From assembly GCF_019710575.1 (NCBI RefSeq), contig NZ_JAHWFK010000001.1, positions 372,001 through 436,000 on the forward strand: a DNA stretch of 64,000 nt. Reading direction: 5' to 3'. A program made the position numbers and the translations under genes. Positions 24,922 through 33,151 of the stretch are shown piece after piece. The notes below the pieces were generated by a model, which was given only the letters and a program-made list of their open reading frames with translations, searched no databases and had not been told where the DNA came from. The DNA comes from Paractinoplanes polyasparticus. Its GTDB lineage: Bacteria; Actinomycetota; Actinomycetes; Mycobacteriales; Micromonosporaceae. Numbering within the stretch: the first letter of the stretch is position 1; each line of letters starts with the position of its first letter.

Positions 24922-27663
24922 ATGAGCGACACACCGCTGTTCCGTCAGGTCGCCGCGCCCCTCGCGGAACGTGTGGAGGATCTGCTGGGTCGGCTCACGC
25001 TGCCCGAGAAGATCGCCCTGCTGCACCAGCACCAGCCCGCGATCGACCGCCTCGGCCTCGCCGCCTTCACCACCGGCACCGAAGCGTTGCACGGCGTCGC
25101 CTGGCTGGGTGAGGCCACCGTCTTCCCGCAGGCGGTCGGGCTGGCCACGAGCTGGGATCTCGGCCTCGTGACGAGGGTCGGAGCGGCCGTCGGCGACGAG
25201 GTGCGCGGCCTGCACAGCGAGGGCAAGTGCGGCCTCAACGTCTGGGCGCCGGTGGTCAACCCGTTGCGCGACCCGCGCTGGGGGCGCAACGAGGAGGGCT
25301 ACGCCGAGGACCCGTTGCTCACCGGGCTCATGGGGGACGCGTACGCCCGGGGACTGGCCGGCGACGACCCGCGGGTGCTGCGGACGGCGCCGACGCTCAA
25401 GCACTTCCTCGGCTACAACAACGAGACCGACCGCTGCCTCACGTCGAGCAACCTCAGCCCGCGGGTGCTGCGCGAGTACGAGCTGCCCGCCTACCGCCCG
25501 GCCATCGAGCGCGGCTCCGCCGTGGCCGTGATGGCCGCGTACAACCTCGTGAACGGCCGCCCGGCGCACGTCTCGCCGTACCTGGAGGACGAGCTGCGCA
25601 GCTGGACCGGCGACGAGATCTTCGTGGTGTCCGACGCCTACGCGCCGACGAACCTGGCCGACCCGATGCAGCAGGCCTTCTTCGCCGACCACGCGGAGAG
25701 TCATGCGGCGGCGCTGCGGGCCGGCATCGACAGCTTCACCGACGCCGATCGGCGCAGCGAGGTCACCGTCGAGCGGATCACCGAGGCGATGCGGCGCGAA
25801 CTGATCAAGGAGGAGGACGTCGACCGGGCGGTGCGGCGCGCCCTGACCACGCGGGTGCGGCTCGGCGAGTTCGATCCGGCCGGCGAGAACCCGTACGGGA
25901 AAATCGGCGCCGACGTGGTGAACTCGCCGGCCCACCGGGAGCTCGCCCGCGAGGCCGCCCGGGCGTCGATCACGCTGCTCAAGTCGGAGTGCTGCCTGCT
26001 GCCGCTCGATCCGGCCCGGCACCGCACCGTGGCCGTCGTCGGCACGCACGCCGACCGCGTCTTCACCGACTGGTACAGCGGTTCCCTGGCGTACGCCGTC
26101 ACCGTTCGCGACGGCTTGAGCGAGACCGTCGAAACGGTCGTGCACGCCGAGGGCGTCGACCGGATAGCGCTGCGCCTGGGCGGGCTCTACCTGGCCGCCG
26201 ACGCCGACGGCGTCCGGCTGACCGTCGAACCGGCCGCGTTCGACGTCTTCGACTGGGGCAACAACGTCGTCACGCTCCGGTCGACGCTCAACGGCCGGTT
26301 CCTGCGCGCGGCCGGCGACCGGATCGCCGCCGACTCCCCCGGCCCCTCCGAGTGGGTCGTCACCGAGATGTTCACGCTGGGGCAGCGTCCCGACGGTTCG
26401 ACCACTGTGCACACTCACCCCGGGAAAGAGACGATCACGGCCCAGCTCGGCCTGGGTCCGCGCGCGGCCCGCTTCACCCTCGAGACGCTGGTCGACGGGG
26501 CCGCCGACGCCGCCGACCTGGCCGCCACGGCCGACGCGGTGGTCGTCGTGATCGGCAACCACCCGCTGGTCAACGGGCGCGAGACCGAGGACCGCACCGA
26601 CCTGCAACTGCCGCCCACCCAGGAACGGCTGGTGCGCGAGGTGCACGCGGCCAACCGGGAGACCGCGCTCGTGCTGGTCTCGAGTTATCCGTACGCCATC
26701 GGCTGGGCCGACGCCCACCTGCCGGCCGTGCTGTGGATGTCGCACGGCGGCCAGGAGCTCGGGCACGCGCTGGCCGACGTGCTCACCGGGCAGGCCGACC
26801 CGGGCGGACGGCTGACGCAGACCTGGTACCGCAGCGCGTGCGAGCTGCCCGACATTCTCGACTACGACATCATCACCAACGACGCGACCTACCAGTACTA
26901 CCGGGGGACGCCGCTCTATCCGTTCGGCCACGGACTTTCGTACGCCTCCTTCGACTATTCGAACCTCGACGTCTCGCAGCCCACGGCGGCGGCCGGCGAC
27001 GAGGTCACGATCACGGTGTGGGTGACCAACATCGGGAAGCGGGCGGGCACCGAGGTCGTGCAGCTCTACACCCACCAGCAGGTCTCGCGCGTGAAGCAGC
27101 CGTTGCGCCGCCTGCGCGCCTTCGACAAGGTGCGCCTCTCCCCCGGCGAGTCGCGGCTGGTCAGCTTCACCCTGAGGATCGACGACCTGTGCTTCTGGGA
27201 CGTCACCTCCAACCGGTTCGTGGTCGAGACGGCCCGGCACAAGATCCTGGTCGGGCGCTCGGCCAGCGACATCCGGCTCACCGGCACGCTGGCCGTGCGG
27301 GGCACCCGGATCGGGGCGCAGCGGGTGCTCGACCGCACCGTCCGCGCCGCCGACCACGACGAGTACAGCGGGATCACGTTGGTGGCCACGGCCGACCCGG
27401 TCCGCGGCGAGGCGGTGCGCGCCACCGAGGACGGCGCCTGGTGCTGCTTCAACGGCGCCGACCTTTCCGGCGTACGCGAAGTGGCCGTCGACGGGGACGG
27501 GCCGCCCGTCCGGCTGCGCCTCGACGACCCGTACGCGGGCCCGGAATTCGCCTCGGTGACACCCGGCGCACCGGGCGCCGTGACCGCGGCGGACGGCGTC
27601 CATGACCTCTACCTCGCCCTGGACGCGGGCAGCCGGGTCAGCGCGCTCACCTTCCGACCGTGA
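24922..27663 (+). CDS. GH3 beta-glycosidase with inserted beta-trefoil-like and C-terminal CBM-like parts
   Basis: A 913-residue glycoside hydrolase 3 without signal peptide. The N-terminal barrel (about 10-330) has KHF (160-162) and the nucleophile Asp238 in VVSDAYAP. The second domain is interrupted at about 400-510 by a segment containing NGRFLRAAGDRIAADS, resembling a fascin-like beta-trefoil or PA14-like insert. An FN3-like domain (about 670-800) and a C-terminal CBM6-like piece follow. ATG 24922 is favoured; a GTG at 24913 adds three residues. It shares a transcript with the downstream LacI gene. Substrate is probably a beta-glucoside or beta-xyloside oligosaccharide. Confidence 0.87.
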   Translation: MSDTPLFRQVAAPLAERVEDLLGRLTLPEKIALLHQHQPAIDRLGLAAFTTGTEALHGVAWLGEATVFPQAVGLATSWDLGLVTRVGAAVGDEVRGLHSEGKCGLNVWAPVVNPLRDPRWGRNEEGYAEDPLLTGLMGDAYARGLAGDDPRVLRTAPTLKHFLGYNNETDRCLTSSNLSPRVLREYELPAYRPAIERGSAVAVMAAYNLVNGRPAHVSPYLEDELRSWTGDEIFVVSDAYAPTNLADPMQQAFFADHAESHAAALRAGIDSFTDADRRSEVTVERITEAMRRELIKEEDVDRAVRRALTTRVRLGEFDPAGENPYGKIGADVVNSPAHRELAREAARASITLLKSECCLLPLDPARHRTVAVVGTHADRVFTDWYSGSLAYAVTVRDGLSETVETVVHAEGVDRIALRLGGLYLAADADGVRLTVEPAAFDVFDWGNNVVTLRSTLNGRFLRAAGDRIAADSPGPSEWVVTEMFTLGQRPDGSTTVHTHPGKETITAQLGLGPRAARFTLETLVDGAADAADLAATADAVVVVIGNHPLVNGRETEDRTDLQLPPTQERLVREVHAANRETALVLVSSYPYAIGWADAHLPAVLWMSHGGQELGHALADVLTGQADPGGRLTQTWYRSACELPDILDYDIITNDATYQYYRGTPLYPFGHGLSYASFDYSNLDVSQPTAAAGDEVTITVWVTNIGKRAGTEVVQLYTHQQVSRVKQPLRRLRAFDKVRLSPGESRLVSFTLRIDDLCFWDVTSNRFVVETARHKILVGRSASDIRLTGTLAVRGTRIGAQRVLDRTVRAADHDEYSGITLVATADPVRGEAVRATEDGAWCCFNGADLSGVREVAVDGDGPPVRLRLDDPYAGPEFASVTPGAPGAVTAADGVHDLYLALDAGSRVSALTFRP

Positions 27664-27673
27664 GAATGACGTG

Positions 27674-28627
27674 ATGCCGGTTCGACGAGTGACCCTGGAC
27701 GAGATCGCTCAAGCCGCGGGCGTCTCCGTGCCGATGGTGTCGCGGGTGCTCAACGGGCGGGGACACGTGTCGCCGCCGAAGCGGGAGCTGATCCAGGATC
27801 TGCTGCGGCAGCACTCCTATCAGCCCCGGAAGGCGCGGAAGCGGACCGCCGCGGGCCTTATCCACGTGGTCTTCGAAGAGATCGACTGCGCCGTCGAGCT
27901 GGAGCACCTGCGCGGGATGGAACCGGTCGCACGCGACGCGGGCGTGGGCCTGGTTGTCACGGCCGCCCCGCGCTACATCCCGGGCCCGACGGATGGTGTC
28001 GTGCTCGTCGCCACCGGCGGCAGCCCGCGACTCACGGCCGACCTCGACCGGCGCGGAGTTCCGGCGGTGGCGCTCGATCCGACGGCACGGGTGCTCTCCG
28101 CGCCGACCGTGGGCGCGGCCAACTGGTCGGGCGCACGGGCCGCAACCGCGCATCTGCTGGAACTCGGGCACCGGCGTCTGGCGATGATCTCCGGATCGCT
28201 CGAGCTGCTGGGCAGCCGCATGCGGTGCGACGGCTTCCGCTCGCTGGCCGGGGACTCCGCCGTGGTGGAGCGGGGCGAGTTCACGTACGCCTCGGGGTTG
28301 TCGGCCGGGTTGCGCCTGCTCGACCGGGCCGACCGGCCGACGGCGATCTTCGCCGCGAGTGACGACCTGGCGCTCGGCGTCTACGAGGCGGCGCGCCGGC
28401 TGGGTCTGCGCGTCCCCGACGACATCAGCGTGGTCGGCTTCGACGACGTGCCCGCCGCCCGCTGGGCGTCGCCTCCGCTGACCACCGTGCGGCAACCGTT
28501 GCGGGACATGGGAAGGCTCGCGGCCGACACCGTTCTGCGGCTCGCCCACGGCGAGGCTCCGGACTCGGAGAACATGGAGCTCGGCACGCACCTGATCGTG
28601 CGCGCCAGCACGGCCCCGGCGATTTGA
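27674..28627 (+). CDS. LacI-family transcriptional regulator
   Basis: A 317-residue repressor. The N-terminal helix-turn-helix reads VTLDEIAQAAGVSVPMVSRV with LNGRG as hinge side, followed by a periplasmic-binding-protein-like effector domain containing SVVGFDDVPAARWASPPLT. The ATG at 27674 is ten bases after the GH3 stop, so both are co-transcribed. It likely binds the 30-base palindrome in the leader of this operon, with a GH3 product as inducer. The effector domain is slightly shorter than usual (family about 330-345). Confidence 0.87.
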   Translation: MPVRRVTLDEIAQAAGVSVPMVSRVLNGRGHVSPPKRELIQDLLRQHSYQPRKARKRTAAGLIHVVFEEIDCAVELEHLRGMEPVARDAGVGLVVTAAPRYIPGPTDGVVLVATGGSPRLTADLDRRGVPAVALDPTARVLSAPTVGAANWSGARAATAHLLELGHRRLAMISGSLELLGSRMRCDGFRSLAGDSAVVERGEFTYASGLSAGLRLLDRADRPTAIFAASDDLALGVYEAARRLGLRVPDDISVVGFDDVPAARWASPPLTTVRQPLRDMGRLAADTVLRLAHGEAPDSENMELGTHLIVRASTAPAI

Positions 28628-28810
28628 TGGCCGAACGGCCCGGTGCCGTTCGCCGATTGGTCCGATACTGCCCGATTTGAGGGGATAAGTCGCGAGCTGA
28701 GGCGGCGATTGCCGTCCGCGGCAGGCGGGCCCGATCCTGAGATGGCCTTTCGCGACCGCTCAGCAGTGCCGCTGCGTCGCCCAGCTCTTCTGTGCAGAAA
28801 GTGCGGCCCC

Positions 28811-29164
28811 GTGCCTGTTGAGTTCCACGACCTCGCCCCCACGATCCTGCGCCAGCGACTGGTGGTCGAGGGCTATCCGAGCTTCGTCATCACCGACGAC
28901 CACATCAAGGAGTACCTGAGCAAGCTCTCCGTGGTCACCGACATGATCACGCTGATCGAGCCGGTCACCCACTGCAGCGACCTCTACGGCTGGGCCGGCT
29001 GGATCCACTGGGAGACCTCCGGCGCCCACTTCTATTCGTGGGAGCGCCCGGTCCAGTTCTTCAGCGTCGACATCTACACCTGCAAGGCCTTCGACCCCGA
29101 CCAGGTCGTCGCGTTCACCGAGGAGTTCTTCGGCGCCACGAAGATCGTCGCCAAGCCGTGCTGA
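28811..29164 (+). CDS. speD: AdoMet decarboxylase family protein (SpeD-like)
   Basis: A 117-residue protein of the class 1 AdoMet decarboxylase fold, pyruvoyl enzymes that self-cleave at a serine. The recognisable part is WIHWETSGAHFYSWE and FFSVDIYTCKAFDP, similar to the segment after the cleavage site in SpeD. In place of Glu-Ser-His it reads Thr-Ser70-Gly-Ala-His73, so Ser70 is the likely pyruvoyl residue but the local motif is shifted. There is no spermidine synthase next to it; instead it overlaps an acyltransferase-like gene by seven bases. Known SpeD homologues have also become arginine or ornithine decarboxylases, so the substrate is open. GTG start, weak ribosome site. Confidence 0.7.
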   Translation: MPVEFHDLAPTILRQRLVVEGYPSFVITDDHIKEYLSKLSVVTDMITLIEPVTHCSDLYGWAGWIHWETSGAHFYSWERPVQFFSVDIYTCKAFDPDQVVAFTEEFFGATKIVAKPC

Positions 29165-29979
29165 CTTCCTTCCGGTACGACCTGAGCCCCACCCGGACCG
29201 AGGCCGTGGTCACCGAGTTCCTCCGTTCGGTCCCGCCCCGCCGGTCCCGCTTCCTGACGGCCGTGGTCGGCTTCGACCACCCCCTGGCCGACGTGGCCCG
29301 CACGGTCGAGTGCACGGTCTTCGACGACGCCTTCGGCAACACCGGAGAGGTGATGACCGCCGAATACGGCCCGTACGAAGCTCGAAGCACCTTCTATCTG
29401 GTCATCGACCGCCGCACCGCGCGCCCGGCCGGGGCCGCCCGCAGCATCGCCGGCACTGGTGCCGAACTGAAGACGCTGGCCGACGCCCCCGCCCACATCG
29501 GCCGCTCCGTCGACGAGATCCTCGACGCGCACGACATGCGCGACGCGACCGTCTGGGACTACGCCACGGTCGCCGTGCTCCCCGCCTACCGCGGCACCCT
29601 GACCGTCAGCTCGATGCTCTACCGCACGTTCGCGCTGGCCTGCCTGCGATCCGGCGTCGACCACGCCGTCACCCTGCTCGACAAGCGCGCCCACCGCAAC
29701 ATGACCCTGATCGGCGTCCGCATGGAGCCGCTGGCCGGCTCCGCACCGTTCCCCTACCTCGGTTCGGCCGACACGCGAGCCCTCAACAGCCGCCCGCCCG
29801 ACTATCTCCCCGACATCCGCCGCCAGGCCCGCAACCTGCTGCGCCCCGGCCACCACTACGCCGGCCAGATCCGCGCCCGGGGCCTGCGCGCCCTGCTGAC
29901 CCGCCTGGTCGCCGCCCGAGTCGCCCACCAGATCGGCACCGGGCGCGGCCTCGACGAGAACATCATCTGGGCCCAGTAG
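29158..29979 (+). CDS. LuxI/FeeM-like N-acyltransferase (GNAT fold), putative
   Basis: A 273-residue protein whose central part VECTVFDDAFGNTGEVM, STFYLVIDRRTARPAGAARS and VWDYATVAVLPAYRG matches the pattern of GNAT-fold autoinducer synthases and N-acyl amino acid synthases. The C-terminal 70 residues are basic and helical and have no match I know. Its GTG lies seven bases before the end of the SpeD-like gene, so the two are translationally coupled. That pairing suggests an N-acylated amine or polyamine product, but no direct evidence exists in the sequence. An ordinary acetyltransferase is the alternative. Confidence 0.55.
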   Translation: MLTSFRYDLSPTRTEAVVTEFLRSVPPRRSRFLTAVVGFDHPLADVARTVECTVFDDAFGNTGEVMTAEYGPYEARSTFYLVIDRRTARPAGAARSIAGTGAELKTLADAPAHIGRSVDEILDAHDMRDATVWDYATVAVLPAYRGTLTVSSMLYRTFALACLRSGVDHAVTLLDKRAHRNMTLIGVRMEPLAGSAPFPYLGSADTRALNSRPPDYLPDIRRQARNLLRPGHHYAGQIRARGLRALLTRLVAARVAHQIGTGRGLDENIIWAQ

Positions 29980-30045
29980 ATGATGCCGGCCACCGGCGTG
30001 GTAAATCCGGCGACGGCGGTCTTCGCCCCGGCGAGAATGGCCGGT

Positions 30046-30792
30046 GTGGACAAGGTCGAGATTGTTCTCGCTCATGAGGAGCGGGCGACCCTGCGGGTCG
30101 GGGACGTCTTCCTGAAGGTCGACCCGGATCAGGGGCGCATCGACGTCGAGGTCGAGGCGATGGCCCTGGCGCCGGTGCCGACTCCCGAGGTGTTGTGGCG
30201 CAAGCCGCCCGTGCTGGCGCTGGCCGCCGTCCGGGGGAAGGAGCTGGGCCGCATCGGCCGGCCGTCGACTGCTTCGCCGGCCGCGTGGGTCGCCGCGGGG
30301 GCCGCCGTCCGCCGGCTGCACGACGCGCCGCTGCCGCCGTGGCCGGGGCCCGGCCTGGAGCAGTACGCCGCGGAGCTGGAGGACGAGTGCGCGTGGCTGC
30401 TTGCCAACAACGTCCTGCCGGCCGCTGTCGTCGAGAGGAACCGGGAGGTGGCCGGGGCTGTGCTCCGGCCCTGGAAGCCGGTGTTCGTGCACGGCGATCT
30501 GCATGTCAGCCATGTGTTCGCCGAGGGTGACGAGATCACCGGCATCATCGACTGGTCCGAGGCGGCTCGGGGCGACGCCCTGCGCGATCTCGCCAGCCTG
30601 ACACTCGGCCACGAGGAGCATCTCGGCGACGTGATCGCCGGCTACGGCGCCGGCATCGACATCGACGTGGTCCGCGGCTGGTGGTCGCTGCGCAGCCTGC
30701 TGGCGGGCCGTTGGCTGGTCGAGCACGGCTTCGACCCGGACTCGCCGGGTTGCGAGTTCGACGTGCTCCGGGCGGCGTCCGCCCGGACCTGA
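30046..30792 (+). CDS. Aminoglycoside phosphotransferase-like kinase
   Basis: A 248-residue member of the APH/choline kinase-like superfamily. The catalytic loop is VFVHGDLHVSHVF with Asp and His as expected, and the metal-binding DFG-equivalent is GIIDWSEA. The N-terminal lobe is shorter than in true aminoglycoside kinases. I start at GTG 30046, which has GAGAAT ending seven bases upstream (leaderless type); an ATG at 30037 or 29980 would add residues without homology. The substrate is unknown; many relatives phosphorylate small metabolites rather than antibiotics. Confidence 0.78.
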   Translation: MDKVEIVLAHEERATLRVGDVFLKVDPDQGRIDVEVEAMALAPVPTPEVLWRKPPVLALAAVRGKELGRIGRPSTASPAAWVAAGAAVRRLHDAPLPPWPGPGLEQYAAELEDECAWLLANNVLPAAVVERNREVAGAVLRPWKPVFVHGDLHVSHVFAEGDEITGIIDWSEAARGDALRDLASLTLGHEEHLGDVIAGYGAGIDIDVVRGWWSLRSLLAGRWLVEHGFDPDSPGCEFDVLRAASART

Positions 30793-30820
30793 CTGGCAGG
30801 CCGGGCGGACGCCGCTGCGG

Positions 30821-31043
30821 TTACTCGCCGGACGGGGCGGTGAGGGAGGCGCCCAGGCCGACCGGGGTGCCGAAGTCGGGCGTGCCGTCGGCGTTCCAGG
30901 TGAACTTCTGGGCTCTGGTCGAGCGGTTCAGGTCGCAGTTGCCGTTCGGGTTGGTCGTGGCGTGGTAGGCCATCCAATCCTTCGGTGCCATCGGGAGACG
31001 TGAAGCCGTTGTGGCCCGGCCGTAGACGCCGGCCCGCGTAGTT
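30821..31043 (-). pseudogene. 3' remnant of a GH43 arabinofuranosidase-type gene
   Basis: The terminal frame on the minus strand reads DWMAYHATTNPNGNCDLNRS then TRAQKFTWNADGTPDFGTP and ends in PSGE and TAA (30821-30823). This is the end of GH43 enzymes. Immediately upstream, GHNGFTSPDGTE, the preceding GH43 motif, is in another frame because of an extra G, and further upstream the match stops. Only about 70 codons remain. The break coincides with the start of the lower-GC island. Confidence 0.75.
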
Positions 31044-31588
31044 GGAAGATCGGCACCGACGACTCACCCACGAGGACGACGCTCACCCCGACAGTCAGGA
31101 CGGGCTGGCGCCTAACCGCACGGCTTACTTCCAAATTGCATCGCCCGACCCCTTTTGGTCTATACACGCAGAGCAGTTGCCAGCATTCAATGCGAACATC
31201 TCGAACATTTGTTCGCACCAAGGCCTTGCCGAGGAAGCACTCGGACGCTCTCGACCGATTCGGGCTGTTCGACAGGAAGGCATGCTTTTGAACGTACCTT
31301 CCGGCACCTGACACAGCGGAAGCGACTACCCAGAAGTAGCACCTGCGGTGTAACTTCTAGCGCACAAGAAACCACTTGCCACACTGGACACCCGAGCGTA
31401 CTCTCGAAATCTTCCCCATTCGGCGGAGGCGCGGTTCGCGAAGAACGACTCGCATGAGGTGCCAACTGCTCGATCCTGAAATTGGCGCAAGCCCGTTAAC
31501 AGGCCGGCCGACGCACGAGAAAAACCGGCCTGGGCTCGTCAACCACTCAGGCTGAATAGTGAGCCTCAGACCCGGATTGGAGAGGAAT
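31044..31588. other. Gene-free left part of low-GC island
   Basis: No convincing gene is found here. Base composition falls below that of the surroundings. The stretch holds a LexA-like box near 31202 and an inverted repeat CAGGCCGG (31500-31507) / CCGGCCTG (31525-31532) about 60 bases before the DUF5343 gene, which may be an operator or terminator hairpin. Confidence 0.55.
31191..31217. promoter_or_regulatory. LexA/SOS-box-like palindrome
   Basis: CGAACATTTGTTCG (31202-31215) matches the actinobacterial and Gram-positive SOS box CGAAC-N4-GTTCG perfectly. A second inverted repeat, TGCGAACA (31191-31198) facing TGTTCGCA (31210-31217), overlaps it. A TATACA lies about 40 bases upstream. The nearest downstream gene is the DUF5343 gene, about 370 bases away. 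Confidence 0.55.
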
Positions 31589-32248
31589 ATGGCTCCGGAA
31601 TCACCCGGTAAAATTCCCTATCTATCAGCGTACGGAAACATCACAAGGGCGCTCGACAAGATTAAAACCGCTTCAGTACCCGACCGTTTCACGGTAGATT
31701 TTTTACAAACCAAGCTCGGACTTAGCGGCGGTGGCGCTCGACCAATCATTCCCTTCCTCAAACGTGCAGGTTTTTTGAGCCCGGACGGCTCGCCAACCGC
31801 CCGCTATCGCCAATTCAGGAACTCATCAGCGTCGGGTTCAGCGGCTGCAAACGCTATGAGGGAAGCATACTCGGCGCTCTACGAGCTCAATGAGTATGTT
31901 CACGACGCCTCGGACAACGAGGTCAAAGGGCTCATTGTTCAGCTGACAGGACTCGAACCGGAGTCGACGACACTAAAAGCCATGCACGCATCTTTCAAGG
32001 CTCTCAACGCATACGCCGACTTCGAGGCAGGCCCGCCCTCCGAGGCAGAAGAACAGAAGGCGAATGGCCGGTCGGTAGCCGACCCTGAGCCAAAGCCTCA
32101 AAGCCAGAACGAGCACTTCTCCGCGCCCCAACTAAGACTTGGATACACGATCAATCTGAATCTGCCGAATACCAGTGACGTCGCAGTTTTCAATGCAATA
32201 TTCAAAAGCCTGCGTGATCACCTTCTGCCACAGGCCCGCAATGAATAG
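31589..32248 (+). CDS. DUF5343 family protein (putative conflict-system partner)
   Basis: A 219-residue protein. Residues 5-75 (IPYLSAYGNITRALDKIKTA through FLKRAGFLSPDG) form a winged-helix-like DUF5343 core; residues 85-150 are helical; and the C-terminus has LRLGYTINLNLPNTSDVAVF with NAIFKSLRDHLL, a tail that recurs in predicted conflict-system proteins. GGAGAGG at 31579-31585 fixes the ATG at 31589. The composition is AT-richer than the rest of the window: bases 31621-31680 contain only 27 G or C. The next gene, a HEPN protein, starts within its last codons. A DNA- or partner-binding, antitoxin-like role is inference. Confidence 0.7.
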   Translation: MAPESPGKIPYLSAYGNITRALDKIKTASVPDRFTVDFLQTKLGLSGGGARPIIPFLKRAGFLSPDGSPTARYRQFRNSSASGSAAANAMREAYSALYELNEYVHDASDNEVKGLIVQLTGLEPESTTLKAMHASFKALNAYADFEAGPPSEAEEQKANGRSVADPEPKPQSQNEHFSAPQLRLGYTINLNLPNTSDVAVFNAIFKSLRDHLLPQARNE

Positions 32249-32843
32249 CCATGAAGCTTTTAAGGTCTTCGGGCTTACGACGCTGCTGATCGAACATGAT
32301 CTCGACGAAGTCGAGGCGCTGTTGAATATCGACCTTGGTCGCGCTGGATCGGATAGGCTCAGACACGAAGCTCCAGCCGAGAACGATCAGGAATACTATC
32401 CTCAGATCGAACGCGACATTCGCGCCGAGGCTGCCGCCATGGCTCCTCACTACGAAACTTTCTACTCACTCGAGAAGACGATACGCGGCCTAGTCGCCCA
32501 AACACTCGAAGCCGAGGATGGGGAGCTCTGGTGGGCTAGCAGTCGGGTACCACCGAGGATCAAGGCAGAGTGCGAAAGCCGCCGAAAGCGAGAAATTGAC
32601 ACTGGAAATACTCCCAGGTCAGACGAAGAGCTAGACTTCGCGACGTTCGGTGAGCTAAGTGAAATCATCAAAGCAAACTGGGACATCTTCGGAAGCCTTT
32701 TTAAGAGCGCCAAGGCGGTCGAACGAGTAATGGCGAACCTAAATACTCTTCGCGGACCGATCGCCCACTGCACGCGTCTTGCAGAGGATGAGGTAGTTCG
32801 CCTTAGGCTTGCCGTCCGAGATTGGTTCCGCCTGATGGAGTAG
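32241..32843 (+). CDS. Swt1-type HEPN domain protein (putative RNase effector)
   Basis: A 200-residue, mostly helical protein. The HEPN catalytic motif Rx4-6H is present as Arg171-Gly-Pro-Ile-Ala-His176 in LNTLRGPIAHCTRL; in this superfamily that motif makes a metal-independent RNase active site on dimerisation. The N-terminal FGLTTLLIEHDLDEVEALLN and the spacing fit the Swt1-like HEPN group known from predicted antiviral operons. The ATG at 32241 overlaps the DUF5343 gene by eight bases, so both are translated together. The pair forms an isolated two-gene operon in a low-GC island. Toxin, abortive-infection effector and domesticated regulator are all possible. Confidence 0.72.
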   Translation: MNSHEAFKVFGLTTLLIEHDLDEVEALLNIDLGRAGSDRLRHEAPAENDQEYYPQIERDIRAEAAAMAPHYETFYSLEKTIRGLVAQTLEAEDGELWWASSRVPPRIKAECESRRKREIDTGNTPRSDEELDFATFGELSEIIKANWDIFGSLFKSAKAVERVMANLNTLRGPIAHCTRLAEDEVVRLRLAVRDWFRLME

Positions 32844-33151
32844 ATTACCATTTCTTGTCTTTACCATGAAGCCTTAAAGCTGTAACACGATTGGCTTAAT
32901 CAATGTGATCATTGCGACGAAGTGAAGGTCCGTCTCGCTTGATCGTCGTGAGCAAGGCGTTATTTGTCGATAACGGGCTGCAGGAGCTACTGCCGTCGAC
33001 GGACGGATAGCAGGCCCCCGTCCGGCACCGGATCGGTTGAACTGGAGCGGCCGGGCGTTCGTCCGGGATCGGCGCCGGCTGGATGTTGGCGGCGGGCCGG
33101 CTGCGCCATCCCGGCACGCGATGCCGGCAGGGCGTCGGCGATGCTGTGCGC
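32844..33151. other. Right edge of low-GC island, no gene
   Basis: AT-rich sequence continues to about 32,985 and then returns to high GC. A short open frame ends LQELLPSTDG with TAG at 33008-33010 exactly at the transition and could be the tail of a gene cut by insertion. No integrase, transposase or attachment repeat was recognised. Confidence 0.45.

Noticed and set aside
24826..27603. 925-residue minus-strand protein opposite the GH3 gene
   Set aside because: Shadow frame of a well supported GH3 gene; no recognisable motif.
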